NCBI GenBank assembly: GCA_037126765.1
Contig: JBBCBC010000026.1
Coordinates: 10,838,418-10,902,417 of the forward strand
Source: Stenogyne calaminthoides
Taxonomy: Eukaryota > Streptophyta > Magnoliopsida > Lamiales > Lamiaceae
DNA length: 64,000 nucleotides
Direction of reading: 5' to 3'
Position 1 is the stretch's first letter. Each line of letters starts with the position of its first letter. A model generated the notes under the pieces. The model was not told the DNA's origin, made no database searches, and was given only the letters and a program-made list of their open reading frames with translations. The translations under genes and the position numbers were made by a program. Below, in pieces: positions 19,397-31,269 of the stretch.

Positions 19397-22181
19397 TATT
19401 GTCCCGAAAAAAATAATTTAATTTTATGAAAAAAGGGAGGGGGAAAATGGTGATTAAAAAGAATTCTTTTCTTCGTACAAAAATTGCTTTGCTAGTTAAT
19501 AAACATTTGCACATGATAAGAACATAAAACAATAAATAATACAACAAAGTATAATGGTTCGGAGACTCAAGCTCCTACGTCCACTCTCCCTGATTCGCAG
19601 GGGAATTCCTTCACTCTTGGAATTTGCTTGGGTTTAGAGTGTCAACGTACACAGATCAAATCACCTATCTAAGGTAATTTGATCCCTAGGAAACATGAAT
19701 CCTAGTACTCAACTGGACTTATCTCCCTCCACGGGATCGCCTCTTGTTGGGAAATTTATAGTTTTGATGAAAGTTCCAAAAACACATGTAATAAGACCAG
19801 TCAGACCTGTTAGTTGACTGATGTTTATATTACCTGCTATAGGAGACCAGTTGATAATGATTGTATAGAACAACTGATGTAATAGATAGGTCACATATTG
19901 AGGGGGAAACTCAATATGTATAGGTCGATCCAAGACTCAAAGAACAAATATCATATCCCACAGCCGGAATGCTAGAGAAGAACAGAATATCGACGATCCG
20001 ATCTAGTCGATATCTCAACCAAGTCATGGCTCAAACTCGTAATACTTGAAGATCGATGACTTCCGAAGATCGGACGGAAGACCTACATCACCGAAGTCTG
20101 CTAGTTGAAGCTAAGTCAACCAAAGACACTTAAGACTCCATCAGTAGATCGACCGCCAGACCGATCAGTCGGCACCACCAGTGAAATCTGATGTTTCACC
20201 TAATCATACGCCTATGATCCGAACAAGAAGAATGTCAAGCTTTAGTTGGAAGAACAACACCAAAAGTGAGTCCGCTATCCAATAAGAACAAGACACGTAT
20301 GATCGAGCTTCAAATTGCAGGATTTGATGCTACCTCTCCAGAATACTTTGCTACAAAGTACAAATTCACTTTTTTGCCATGCCGCTCCTTCAAGCTCGTC
20401 ACATCAAGCTGCGAAAGTCTACCAAATATAGCCCAAATTCAAATTGCTCTCCAACGGCTCTTTGATTTCAAGGTCTATATATATGGGATTACACTTTAGA
20501 GTGAAACAACTAAACATCGAACAATCAAGAAGCTAAAGCAATTATCGATTTCCGCATCGAAGAACACGATCAAGAAGATTATTTTTATTAAGTGTTCATC
20601 CCATAAGTTCTTAGCATAGAAATCTTTTCATCTAGTGTTAGGTCAACTTATACGCAAAGAAAAGATTTCATAGTTGGAACTAAAACAATCTTACCCAAAC
20701 CCCCAAGTTAGGTTAAGTTGTTTAGCAAGATTTCGCATCAGGGTTCTAGTTAGATTTCGGATCGGTTGAGTGTGAACTCTTTAAACATCTAGTTGGTGTA
20801 ATGTGTTGGACTTACACATAAAACAAAGTCCAGCTTGGTTAAGTAGGTGCCCCTTGTGATAGGGAAGAGGGACGTAGGACCGGTTTGTCCCAACCACTAT
20901 AAATCTTGTGTGCCTTTACCGCTTTGATTAATCATACACAATCGCACACAACCTTTAAAAGCGCATACATATTCCAAGTTGAGATCGATTAAGCACCAAG
21001 CTTCGATCCGATCAAACCTCGACACTTCACCAACCGATTAAAAGATTAACTTTGAAATCGATTTATCAAAACCGGTTTTTCACGGGTAAAAACTTAAGCT
21101 TCCGCACACATCGCTTAAACCGATAGTTACGAATCGATCTGCCTTGAAGCGACAAGAAGTTGGTTATCACCAAACCGATTCACTCGCACTCTCGATCGAA
21201 GCTAATCGCCTCACACTGATCTGCAGACAAAAGTTTTCAAAAGTCTATTCACCCCTCCCCTCTAGACTTCTGCCCTCACTAAACCCGTTCGGGACCTACA
21301 CCTCTCAACTGGACTTATCTCCCTCACGGGATCGCCTCTCAATTGGACTTATCACCCTCACGGTTTCGCCTCTCGACTACCTCACTTAACCACTAACTCT
21401 CTCTCAAGAAAGGGGTTTAGGTTTGGTGTTGTCTCCAACTAGGTTGAGATTTTCCCTTACAATGATTTAGCCTTTATGCTAAGGTTAGGAAAGTCTCTCT
21501 AATCTTAGGATATAACATGTATTGCTTAGATTGGGTTTAGAACATTCTTGAATATATTTTGGATATCTACAGATTTGTGTTCTATGGTGGGAATGCTTGA
21601 GTATATGGCTCTTAACTTGATAGCATTTTTCCACACCTAAAATTATGGAAGAGCTTGTATTTATAGTGTGTATTTGAATGTTACCGCTTGGAAAAAGTCA
21701 CATTCAAATCCATACTATTCTCAGAATTCTCGCAGCTTTTTGGCAGGCTTTTTGACCTCCTCTGATTGGTCCACGTCAAAGATTCGTGCCTTACGAAATC
21801 GGCATTCAGATTCAAAGATTCAAGATTTCAGATTCCAAAGACTCGAGATTCCAAAGATTCAAAGATCCGATTCCAAAGACTCGGATTCCAACATTCAAAG
21901 ATTCGTGATTTCAAAGATTCGTGATTCAAAGAATCCAACATTCGTGATTCCAAAGATTTCAAAGATTGAGGTCATTCTCGACATTCAATGGTCTTGACTC
22001 AAATTCTTCCATTAAGACCACTTTTCCTCAGACCTATTTTCTCAGGAGACTTCAAATCAGTTCCCCCTCAATTTGTTCACTTCCCCCTCAACTTATTGCC
22101 TGTAGAAATTAACTTAAATAATACAAGTTGACAATTACACAATGTTTTGGCATTAATAATCAAAACTAAAATATCCCAACA
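19397..22181 (-). mobile_element. Solo LTR (outer) of a Sirevirus-like Copia, interrupted by a second solo LTR
   Basis: The minus strand starts TGTTGGGATATTTTAG at 22181 and ends near 19397, where CGGGACAATA corresponds to the CGGGACCATCA end of the LTR at 23847-25560. A perfect 5-bp target duplication TTAGC flanks it (19392-19396 and 22182-22186). There is no internal region, so it is a recombination product of a full element. Removing the inner LTR leaves about 1.2 kb. It contains GATTCCAAAGA-type minisatellite sequence (21790-21970) and a TATA box near 21660. Confidence 0.75.
19745..21300 (+). mobile_element. Solo LTR (inner), same family as the LTR at 957-2406
   Basis: It runs TGTTGGGAAATTT...GGGACCTACA, 1556 bp, with a perfect 5-bp target duplication CCTCT (19740-19744 and 21301-21305). 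A CTCTCCAACGG box at 20447-20457 precedes a TATATATA at 20476-20484. The U5 signature GGGACGTAGGACC...ACCACTATA is at about 20868-20905. It inserted into the outer solo LTR after that LTR was in place. Confidence 0.85.
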
Positions 22182-22591
22182 TTAGCACAATAATCTTCAT
22201 ATGTAAAAAATTAATTAGGAGAAATAAAAAGTATAAAAATTATTCAAATATGCTAAGAGAAATGATGAAAAGATAAATTAAATGATCTTAATTGTACAAT
22301 TATAATAAAAATTATGTGTGTATACACTTCTAGCATATTCAAGAATTTTATTATATTATTTGTAAGATATTTTATTATATTGTTTAATATATGTTTTTAA
22401 TATATTAAATTAAAAATAAAAGATATGTGTAAGATATGAAGGATGATATCTTTTTAAAAATTGTTATATCTTAGAATACTTTAAATATACGGTTGAGATT
22501 AAATTTAAAATTAGAGTTATTGGGATTAGAGGGATTTTGAAATAGAGTGATTTGGCTTTGCTTAAAAGTTTGTCTTTATATATAGCGGAGA

Positions 22592-23051
22592 TATATACAT
22601 ATATATATATTAATTTGCCTAATTTATTAATTAGAATTTATGAAATTAGATATTCTGTAATTACTGCATCTTTCTATCATTTAGTTGTTTAAGTATGTTT
22701 ATATCAATAAATATGAGAATGTGATCATTAATTATTACTTGATAATGCTGGTAGAATTGATAATTATGAATGATTAATGAATTTGAGCATTTAAATTGGT
22801 ATGTTCTTGTGGTAAACTAGTATGCTGTTGTGGTGGTGCCTGTTTTCGGTATGAATTTTAAATTTAGTGAAATTGCATGAATTGGTGATTGTTAATGATT
22901 CATTTATTAATGTTAAGTTTTTATATTATGGGCAAGGTCTATATTTGTACATGGTTTCGAGAAAAAAATAATTTACATTGTCTTCTTAAATTATTAAATG
23001 TGTTATCTTTTCGATTCATGAAGCCAGCTTTAGCTTCATTGTTTTAGAAAA
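22592..23051. other. AT-rich spacer between two Helitrons
   Basis: I see no open frame, repeat or motif of note. It may be host sequence into which both Helitrons inserted. Confidence 0.4.
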
Positions 23052-23846
23052 TTAGGTTTTCTGACACGTGCGTTGCACATGGCCCGTGTAATTGTGTACC
23101 GATTTATTAAAGCATGATGGTGCATATTTATCAACAAATAAAATTTATAAATTTTTCAATAAAAGCATCTTTTATGTATCTTTTTTTGTAAAAAAAATTA
23201 TTTACTTTGTTTTGTACATGCTCCTATTTTTTTGAATTGTTGTAGTATGGTGGTACCCATTTTTTCTTTGAATTATCGTTGAATAAAATAGAGAGTATAT
23301 TTTTATTTTTTTTTAGTATCAATTTTTATTATTTTTCCCTAATTACGTTAGAATCTCTTTGTACACAATGTTTTTTGTCAAATGGTTTTCTTTCGCCTTG
23401 ATCAAAACTTTTGTATCTTGTATTGAGATTCCACTGGATAGTGCCACGTAAAATTGTCCGTGAGAAAACACATGTTATGGGAGGTAAACTCCAACCTTTT
23501 GAATTGTTTGTCCCCGAGCTTTATTTATTGTCATTACAAAATAATTTTGAACGGAAAACTGTTTCCGAATGTACTTAAAAGGGTAGCCCTCATCATTTGC
23601 AGAACTTAAAGGTATCGCCCAACCGCCCTCGTAGGCTGACAATTTGGTCTCCATATGTTGTTCCTTTTCAATAAAACTATATTATCGGTGCTTCCCCATA
23701 AGTTGATTTAAGATTGAACTTGATTTATAAAATAATATTTAGGAAACTAAAATTTGTGTGAAATAATTTATAAATTAACACAAAATAATAATTATTTATT
23801 TTAATTATATTATAATACTAAAATGTCATTCTCAAATTATGTTATG
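23052..23846 (-). mobile_element. 3' part of a second Helitron
   Basis: The minus-strand 3' end is a GTGC-AAC-GCAC hairpin (about 23079-23066), then CAGAAAAC and CTAA at 23055-23052, with T following. About 290 bp upstream is the stop of a Helitron helicase. The element is cut at 23846 by the LTR of the next Copia, and its remaining 5' part is not seen beyond that element. Confidence 0.6.
23343..23700 (-). pseudogene. Helitron Rep/helicase (PIF1-type), C-terminal fragment
   Basis: The minus strand encodes FVMTINKARGQTIQKVGVYL, one in-frame stop, then FSHGQFYVALSSG and NIVYKEIL, ending at 23345-23343. These match the C-terminal helicase motifs V/VI of plant Helitron helicases (MTINKAQGQT...VFSHGQLYVALSR). 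The helicase unwinds donor DNA during rolling-circle transposition. Upstream (23530-23700) only scattered similarity remains (WRPNCQP..., frameshifts). Confidence 0.8.
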
Positions 23847-25560
23847 TGTTGGGATATTTTAGTTTTGATGAATTATGCCAAAACATTATCAACTTGTGTT
23901 ATTGAAGCTAATTTACAGATAACAAGTTGAGGGGGAACGAAAGAACAAGTTGAGGGAACTCACGAAATCGCACGTAGATGATCGAGATCGATTTAGGTCA
24001 GAGATTTAGACCGATCGAGATCGGATGAGTTAGATGAGTTCCGAAAGTTAACTCGATGAAATTTGTCGGCAAAATCAAAAGAGAAGAAAAAGCTAAGCCA
24101 CCGATCGTAAGATCGATGACCGTAATGACACTGATCGATGATCGGAAGAATAAATGAAATATATATGGTGATCGAAGAATGCATGTCGATCGAAAAGAAA
24201 CCCGACGAAGATCGAAGAGAAGGTTGCGTATTAGAAGAGGAGGCGGATGAGACCGGACGAGATCGACGCGGATCAAGATCGATATAAAGATGAAGCAGAT
24301 GATCAAGATCGACGTGATTGAGATCGGGATGTGCTAAAATCGATATACTAAACCTAATGTAATCGACTGATGCTATCATGAGATGTTGATCGAAGATATG
24401 TTGATCCGATCAACAGCTGATCGATCGAAAAGAAGAAATCGATACCGAGTCAAAGTGACTGAAGGTCGATGTCTCGACCAGAGAACCAACTCAGCCGGAA
24501 AGTGTCAAGATGCTCGACGCATAAGGTCCATCAAGAGAAGTCTCTTTGAATCAAGTATCCTCGAGGCTTAGATAAACCTCGAGGCTCGGATGAGAAATCT
24601 GAGACTCGAGATAGAATCAAGACTCAAGATGTCTCAAGACACCGAGACTCGAGAGAATCTCGAATGATTCCAAGGCGAGGAATCGGAGGAATATAGCCGT
24701 TAGAATCACCGACGTGGACTAACGAGAGGAAGACAACCACCAAGAAGTCATTGCACTTACAAGAATAGTATGGATTTGAATGTGATTCTCTCCAACGGTA
24801 ACATTCAAATCCATACTATAAATACAAGGTCTTTCATCAAATTAAAGTGGTGGATGCATGGAGATTATAGCACGAGATGCTACAGAGCCAAAGAGAGTTA
24901 TACCCAAAGCATTCCCACCCTAGAACACCAAAACAGAGATATACAAATATGTTCAAGAGTGTTCTAGAACCCAATCTAAGCAACCCACGATGTATCCTAA
25001 GCTTAGAGAGATTTTCCCAACCTTAGCATTGAGGCTAAACAAATGTAAGGGAAAATCTCAACCTAGTTGGAAACCAAACAAACCTTACCCAAATCAGTCG
25101 GTTAAGTTTGTAGGTGAGTGTGAACTCGGTAAACATCTAGCAATCCCGAAAGGGAGGGTAGGCAATCCCGAGTGAGGGTGATAAGTCCCGTTGGAGTGTG
25201 AACTCTGTAAACATCTCAGAGGGCAATCCCGAGAGGGTGATAAGTCCCGTTGGAGTGTGAGCTCGTTAAATATCTAGAGGCGAACCCGAGAGGGTGATAA
25301 TTCCAGTTTGAAGGAATTTCCCTAGGAACAGGGAGAGTGGATGTAGGAGCTTGAGTCTCCGAACCACTATACTTTGGTGTGTTCTTTATTGCTTTATGTT
25401 CTTATCTTGTCATATGCATTCGATTATAAGCAAAACACAACACATGAGCTTAAAACGCAAAAATCTGGAATCACTCTGCCCTCACCCCTGTTTTATATGC
25501 ATTGCATTACATGTTTTGGCTTCCGCACGCGCAAAATCGGTTTTCAAATCGGGACCATCA
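23847..25560 (+). repeat. 5' LTR of the deletion derivative, with promoter hairpin
   Basis: TGTTGGGATATTTTAG...GGGACCATCA, 1714 bp. The U3 part is rich in GATCGA and in AAGACTC/GAGACTC repeats (23970-24670). A perfect 17-bp inverted repeat (AGTATGGATTTGAATGT and its complement) surrounds CTCTCCAACGG at 24788-24798. It is followed directly by TATAAATA at 24817-24824. The U5 signature GTGGATGTAGGAGC...GAACCACTATA is near 25335-25373. Confidence 0.8.
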
Positions 25561-25694
25561 ATTGGTATCAAAGCAGGAGTTCAAAAGATCACCTTTAAAG
25601 TGAACACCTGAACTGATCTTTTTAAAAGAAAACCCGTTTCTTTAAAAATGCATATATTTTAATGTTTTGGCTTCATTATCAAAAAGGGAGAAAT
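25561..25694 (+). promoter_or_regulatory. Primer-binding site and polypurine tract of the deletion derivative
   Basis: ATTGGTATCAAAGCAGG right after the LTR end is a variant of TGGTATCAGAGC, which pairs with the initiator methionine tRNA. AAAAAGGGAGAAAT at 25681-25694 directly precedes the 3' LTR. Both priming sites are kept, so the copy could in principle be mobilised in trans like a TRIM or LARD. Confidence 0.75.
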
Positions 25695-26617
25695 TGTTGG
25701 GATATTTTAGTTTTGATGAATTATGCCAAAACATTATCAACTTGTGTTATTGAAGCTAATTTACAGATAACAAGTTGAGGGGGAACGAAAGAACAAGTTG
25801 AGGGGGAACTCACGAAATCGACGTTGATGATCGAGATCGATTTAGGTCATACGAGACCGATCGAGATCGATGAAAGTTAGATGAGTTCCGAAGTTAACCG
25901 ATGAGTCAGGCAAAATCGTAAGAGAAGAAAAGCTAAGCCACCGATCGTAAGATCGATGACTGTAATGCACCCGGACGATGATCGGAAGAACAATGAAATG
26001 ATATGGTGATCGGAAGAATGCATAAGTCGACGAAAAGAAAACCGACCGTAAGATCGTAAGAGAAGGTTGCGATTAGAAGAGGAGCAGATGAGATCGACGA
26101 GATCGACGTGATCAAGATCGATATAAAGATGAAAGCGAGATGATCAAGATCGACGTGATTGAGATCGTATGTCTTAAAACCGATATGCTAAACCTAATGT
26201 AATCGACTGATGCTATCATGAGATGTTGATCTCGAAGATATGTTGATCCGATCACCGAAATGATCGACGCAAAAGAAGAAATCGATACTCGAAATCAAAG
26301 TGACTAAGGTCGATGTCTCCGGAATTGAGAACTCGAACTCGGTCGGCCCTCGAAAGTGTCAAGATGCTCGATCAAACAAGGTCCACCAAGAGAAGTCCGC
26401 TGAATCAAGTATCCCGAGGCTCGATGAGAAATCGAGACTCGATAAACTCAAGACTCAGATAGAATCAAGACTCGGTGATGTCTCAAGACACCGAGACTCA
26501 GAGAATCCTCAATGATTCCAAGGCAAGGAATCAAGAATATAGCAGTTAGAATCAGCTGACGTGGACCAATGAGAGGAAGACAACCAGCCTGAAGAAGCTG
26601 CTGTACTTACAAGAATA
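25695..26617 (+). repeat. Truncated 3' LTR of the deletion derivative
   Basis: The sequence repeats 23847-24770 from TGTTGGGATATTTTAG to CTTACAAGAATAG. The promoter hairpin, TATA, R and U5 parts are missing. No target duplication can be checked because the right end is lost. Confidence 0.75.
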
Positions 26618-27270
26618 GGATGAAATTATTTTGTTGGTTAGGGTGGGGGGCGGCGGCGGCGGCACTCTCAGATAAGTGGGAAATTAGTGTTTTTTTGGTG
26701 TGGGGGGGGGGGGTCTACTTGATGTTGAAGATGAAACAGTGAGGTGAGGGGTTGTTTTATTTTTTGTGTGTATCGATTTTGGGGGTGGAGACCAAATGTA
26801 CTTTAAAAAACAACATATACACACAAAATGTAGAGAGGGGCAAAATTGGTATATTTTGTAGTGGTGTGTCACTATATTTTTTTTTTGTATCTTAGAGTAC
26901 TTTTCACTCAAAATATGTAGTGGAGAGATTAAAGGTGAAGAAAGCTTACTCGTCGGTAGTAATAGAAGCTCAAATCGTCGAAATTTAAGGATTTAGATGA
27001 TGTATTTTCAGGAGAGAAAAAGAACGTAGATTAGATGTCTCCAGAAGGGATAATGAATTTATGGGAGAATAAATCTGAGATTCAAATCTTTTGTGAGTAT
27101 CTTGATGGAAAATAAATCTAGGATTTCGAGATCTTTGAAAGAAATCTGGAATCTAATGATTATCCATAATATATGAGATATAAATAAAAATATTTTACTA
27201 TATCTAAATAATGCCCCTTTTTTAAATTATATTTAAATAATAATTTATTCTAGATTTTTGGGGTGTTACA
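26618..27270 (-). repeat. Possible minus-strand Gypsy LTR remnant
   Basis: The right edge reads GGGGTGTTACA at 27260-27270. On the minus strand this is TGTAACACCCC, a frequent start of plant chromovirus-type Gypsy LTRs. The left edge is unclear. The stretch 26640-26780 holds a GGC microsatellite and long G runs (12 G in a row near 26702). There is no coding sequence. Confidence 0.35.
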
Positions 27271-28600
27271 AAATACAACTTTAATTTTTGTTGATATAAA
27301 GTTGTTGGGATTGATCAACATAGTTTTCGGATGTTCTCTTATTTTTAATCCATTAGATTTGGTAATTTAATGTTTGCTGCACAACTGCAGAAGATTCTTC
27401 AAATCATTCCAAGTGATGTGAAGAAGAGTGTGCACACTATTTTTTACTCAAAGATTATATTGGTGATGTATGTTGCATTTGTGTTGTTATTAAGAGAGGA
27501 ATTGAATCATCGATGAGTATAATTTCTTAAAAGTATTGCGTCTCTCAACTCTCAATTATATAATGTAAAGTTTAGTATGTATAGGTTTTCCGTTCATTCT
27601 ATGTTTGGTGTTCATTCTATGTTTAGTTGTTTGTGGGTATATTAATCTCTTTTACTATGAACCAACAATTAGCATTATAATATTTCCAAAACTCAATTCT
27701 TCTATCTTGGTTATTAGCAAGGCCTGATCAGTGTAAATATACTCTTACTATCTATTTTTTCGTCTCACTTTATATTCTATCTCATACCTCTCATTTCAAA
27801 AAAAATCTTCGATTTGGATTTGTTTTGCAGGTTTCTCTATTAATGATTTGTTTCTTCATTTCTCATCTAATATAGTAAGATTCTTTCCTCTCCCTTCCTC
27901 TCTTAGACGTAGATTTGCAATTTCATATGAGTTCAGATATAATTAGATTCTTTAGATGAGAAGTGTAGTTAATAACATTGGAAACTCTTATTGTGTTGTC
28001 GGCCGATTCTACAATAAATTTGTAAATTTTATAATATTTCATTTTGGTTAATTTTCTTACTTACGTTGGGTTTTGTTTTTTCGTATAGTTGTACTTTTTA
28101 ATTTATGTGTTTCAGTTAGCTTGGATTATTTGGGAGAAGACGCCTAAGGGGTGAATTTACACAGACATGTTATAATTTTTTATCTTTTATTTAGATTTTT
28201 TTATAATTCTCTAATTATAAAATATTTTTTTCCCATTAGATTCAAATTGTTAACTAAAAATTCTCATATTCAGGTTAGTATTACAATTTTTGTCATGTGT
28301 AATGTCGTCAAAATCTTCATAAATCCTGCCAAAGGAGATTGATATTGGATATATTCTACACATCAAGGTAATTTGATTTCATCCCATTTATGATCTTAAC
28401 CTTTTGAGTTTATATCTCCTTAATTTACGCAATATGATGTTGAATTAAAAATATTTTTGTATTATCAGTTGTTCGGGGGCGGCAGTGAGGTAGAGTTGAA
28501 TTTAGGTACCATGGTTTTTCCTCTTATTATTTATGCAATGATTAGGTGTCAAAAGGCTAGAGAGCCAGAGTGTGGAAGAAGGTTGATGTAGGGCCTTATA
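27271..28600. other. Spacer without recognisable genes
   Basis: AT-rich, with several pyrimidine-rich tracts and possible splice acceptors (for example TTTTGCAG at 27825) but no open frame of length or family resemblance on either strand. Confidence 0.4.
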
Positions 28601-31269
28601 TGCTCTACAAGGGGTTGAGACAGAGTCTCGGGATACTCAGAAAATCTCCTGGAAATACTTATATTATTATCAAATTCAACGTGTCCTTATAATGATGAAT
28701 GAACACATATTTATACTAATCCTAATAGTGCATGAAAGGAAAATACTAGACTTTGGGCCCAAGTAATACTTGGTGGCCAAGTCAGATATAATAAAGGAAA
28801 TCCTAGCTCTAGGAGACCAAGTAATCTTGGTGGCCAAGTAAATTTTATTTGGGGAAATACTTAATATCATATTAATATAATGAAGGAAACTGAATCTCGG
28901 GATTCAATCTCCATCATCCTACCCCTCCTCGAAGCGATTCGACCTCGAATCGAGGGGGTTTCAATCTCCATTATAATGGAGAAGCCCGGGTTTGCATCCA
29001 TGGAATTGGCGGGGCCCGTGGAACCCATCCAAAACGGCTGCCACAACCACGAAACCCAAGTTTACGGAAAAGCCCATATCGTGGGTAAGGACACGGAAGT
29101 TGCGCAAGGCACGGAGGCCGAGTGAAGAGTTGGTAAGTAGTAAATTATGCATGTTTTTAATAGATTCGAGTGCAATTTATTGGACTCGTTTGTATTAAGA
29201 TGACATGATTAATTACTTATGCGTGTTTTAATGATATTATTCTGTACTTGATCAATTCTTGTGTTTTTTAGTGTATTTATATACTTTTTGGTGGATTATT
29301 ATTTTGGAGTAAAAAGCCCACACTGAGTTACCCAGTGCAGGTCCAGGTTCTAGAAGAGTTGAGAAATAAAATAGAATTTGCACGTGAGATTTAGTTGGAG
29401 ATTTGGATATATCCTTTTGGGAGGTTGTTTTCATATATATCTCTTGGATTTTATTTTAGAAGATTAAGTTAAGAAAGGAAAGAAGATATGCATACTATAA
29501 AAGGGGTGACACCTTGAACAAAAAATCACGCTATTATTTGTGGGAGAAGTAGAACGGCACGGCAGCTTTTGGAAGAGAGAGTTTGCTTTGTTTATTTTTA
29601 TTGTTTTCTCTTTTAGACCTTTTTTCTTTATTCTAATTCCAGGGATTTCTGAACTCATTATTTAATGTCTGTTAATTAATCTGAGACGTTTATAATATTT
29701 ATCTTAGGATTGTTTATTTCATCTTATTTAATTTTCAATATACGTGGATGTTTAATTTGGATTGGCCACTTAGGATAGATTATTCTTGTATGTCTGCTAG
29801 TTCATAAATTTGTAATCCGTAGTTGTTACAGATTTATGGCAATTGGTAACAACTAGTAATTTACTAGGGTGATTTAAACCGGATTATTTCAAATCGAGCT
29901 TGCGTATTCGGGAATTTGTATGTCCTTTATCCTAGAGTTTAATGATTTTGACTTGGTTTAATTTAGATCGTATCTAGATTGTTCAGTTAAAAAGAATCGT
30001 TGGAGAGCTTGTTTCAATTGAATATAATTAAGGGATAATAACCGGTAGCCAGAGCTTGTTGACTATTGAGGGACATTAATCCTAAAGTTAAATAGAGTAA
30101 ATGTCGTTGTCAATTAACAACACTAAAGTCGAGGGATGAATGAACTGTGAATTGGAATGCCTTTTTATTGTTGAATTTTCTTTATTTAATTAATTGTTAG
30201 TTTCGTAGTAATTTATTGCTTTAAGTAGTAGATATAAAATTCCTTTTCAAACCCCCCCTTTTCGTGTTACGTGTTTGTCCTTATGAATTTATACAATTAG
30301 CATAACAATTATTCTACGTTCCCTGTGGATCGACCCCTTGCTTGCCACTACTATGAGTTAGTAGGGTAGAATAGGGTATTTATTTTTGTCGCACCTCGAT
30401 AGTGCGGTCAAATTTTGGAGACATTGCTTTTTTTTAGTATTTTGGTGTCTTAGTTGTTAATTTTTCACTCCCTTAACTCCTCGTTTATTTCGTGTGTCGT
30501 TGCGATTTTCTGCAATTTTGACACTGGCCCCACAATGTCACAGTAGCAGTGAAATTTCTACAGTCCCTCTTCGGTCGTCTTTTTCGTTTTTATCCTTCTT
30601 TTGCAGGCTCTCTACAAGCACAGGTCGAAGAGCGCACACAAGGGCAGGGTGTACACCACCCGACTGACCCTCACTATTAATCAAGTTTACTCTTTTCATG
30701 TCTTACATTTCCCTAGCCTGCCTATTGTTTTGTTATATATTGCTTGAGGACAAGCTTTATTCTAAGTGTGGGGGGAAATTCGTGACATGATCTGAATTTT
30801 TGTGATTGTGTGTGTCATTTTATTTATTATTTGTTATAAGGATGTGATATTATTGCTTGTGGTAAATTGTGGAGTTTCTGGTTAAATTTGTTTTGCTTGA
30901 TGCATGCGGATTTTGTGAGTAGATGAAATTTTCATGAGGGTCCATTTGAGTATGTGATAGTAACTTGATGAATTGATGAGTTATGGTTCTAAATTGTGCT
31001 TTGGCTTCCTTATAGTGGAGTAATCTAATTAGGTTGCGTTGATAGATAATGCATTTGTGGTGTACCCCTTAAGGTTGGAAAAAAAAAATTGATGTGGTTA
31101 GGAGAAAAAAGGAGTTTTAGTTGAAGAATTGTGAAAAAAAAACAAAAAGCCGGTACAGCTGCCCATTTTTAGGGGCCCGAAAAAAAAAGAAAGAAAAAGA
31201 ATTCGAACTAATATCTAACAATGGAGTGGAGTTGAGGTTTTGTGTTTGGAAAAAAAAGGTGCTGAGACA
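28601..31269 (+). mobile_element. Gypsy-like LTR element remnant, internal region lost
   Basis: A promoter-like ACTATAAAAGGGGTG lies at about 29497-29511. CCCTGTGGATCGACCCC at 30321-30337 is typical of Gypsy U5 regions. TTTTGGAGACATTGC (about 30411) resembles a decayed TTTGGCGCCGTTGC-type primer-binding site. GAGGACAAGC...AAGTGTGGGGGGAAATT at 30746-30777 is the purine tract commonly seen before the 3' LTR of Athila-like Gypsy elements. No gag or pol remains. Boundaries are approximate and the two LTRs were not matched to each other. Confidence 0.4.

Larger units (their letters stand above)
16785..22591 (-). mobile_element. Helitron with both ends visible, carrying RPA-like gene and nested insertions
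   Basis: On the minus strand the 5' end reads TCTCCGCTATATATAAAG from 22591. The 3' end is a short hairpin (CGTA-GCA-TACG, about 16800), then AGTCTAAATA and CTAG at 16788-16785. It is flanked by A on the 5' side and T on the 3' side, which is the Helitron A|T insertion preference. No target duplication is expected. Inside are RPA-like exons, two MITEs and a nested pair of solo LTRs. Without the LTR insertion the Helitron is about 3.0 kb and has no Rep/helicase, so it is non-autonomous. Confidence 0.6.
23847..26617 (+). mobile_element. Copia deletion derivative: two LTRs with 134-bp interior
   Basis: It consists of a 5' LTR (23847-25560), a primer-binding site, a purine tract (25681-25694) and a 3' LTR (25695-26617), so the whole gag-pol is gone. 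The 3' LTR stops matching after AAGAATAG at 26617 and is about 800 bp short. The LTRs differ by many single-base changes and small indels, so it is old or poorly resolved. It has the same LTR family as the outer solo LTR. Confidence 0.75.

Noticed and set aside
20266..20499. Open frame of 77 codons on the plus strand
   Set aside because: It lies entirely inside the inner solo LTR (19745-21300), has no family resemblance and overlaps the LTR promoter.
23993..24379. 128-codon minus-strand frame
   Set aside because: It is produced by GATCGA-rich LTR repeats; the corresponding part of the second LTR is not open.
28880..29125. Open frame of 81 codons near a Gypsy-like remnant
   Set aside because: Composition and position fit LTR or leader sequence; no domain motif, and overlapping frames of similar length exist.
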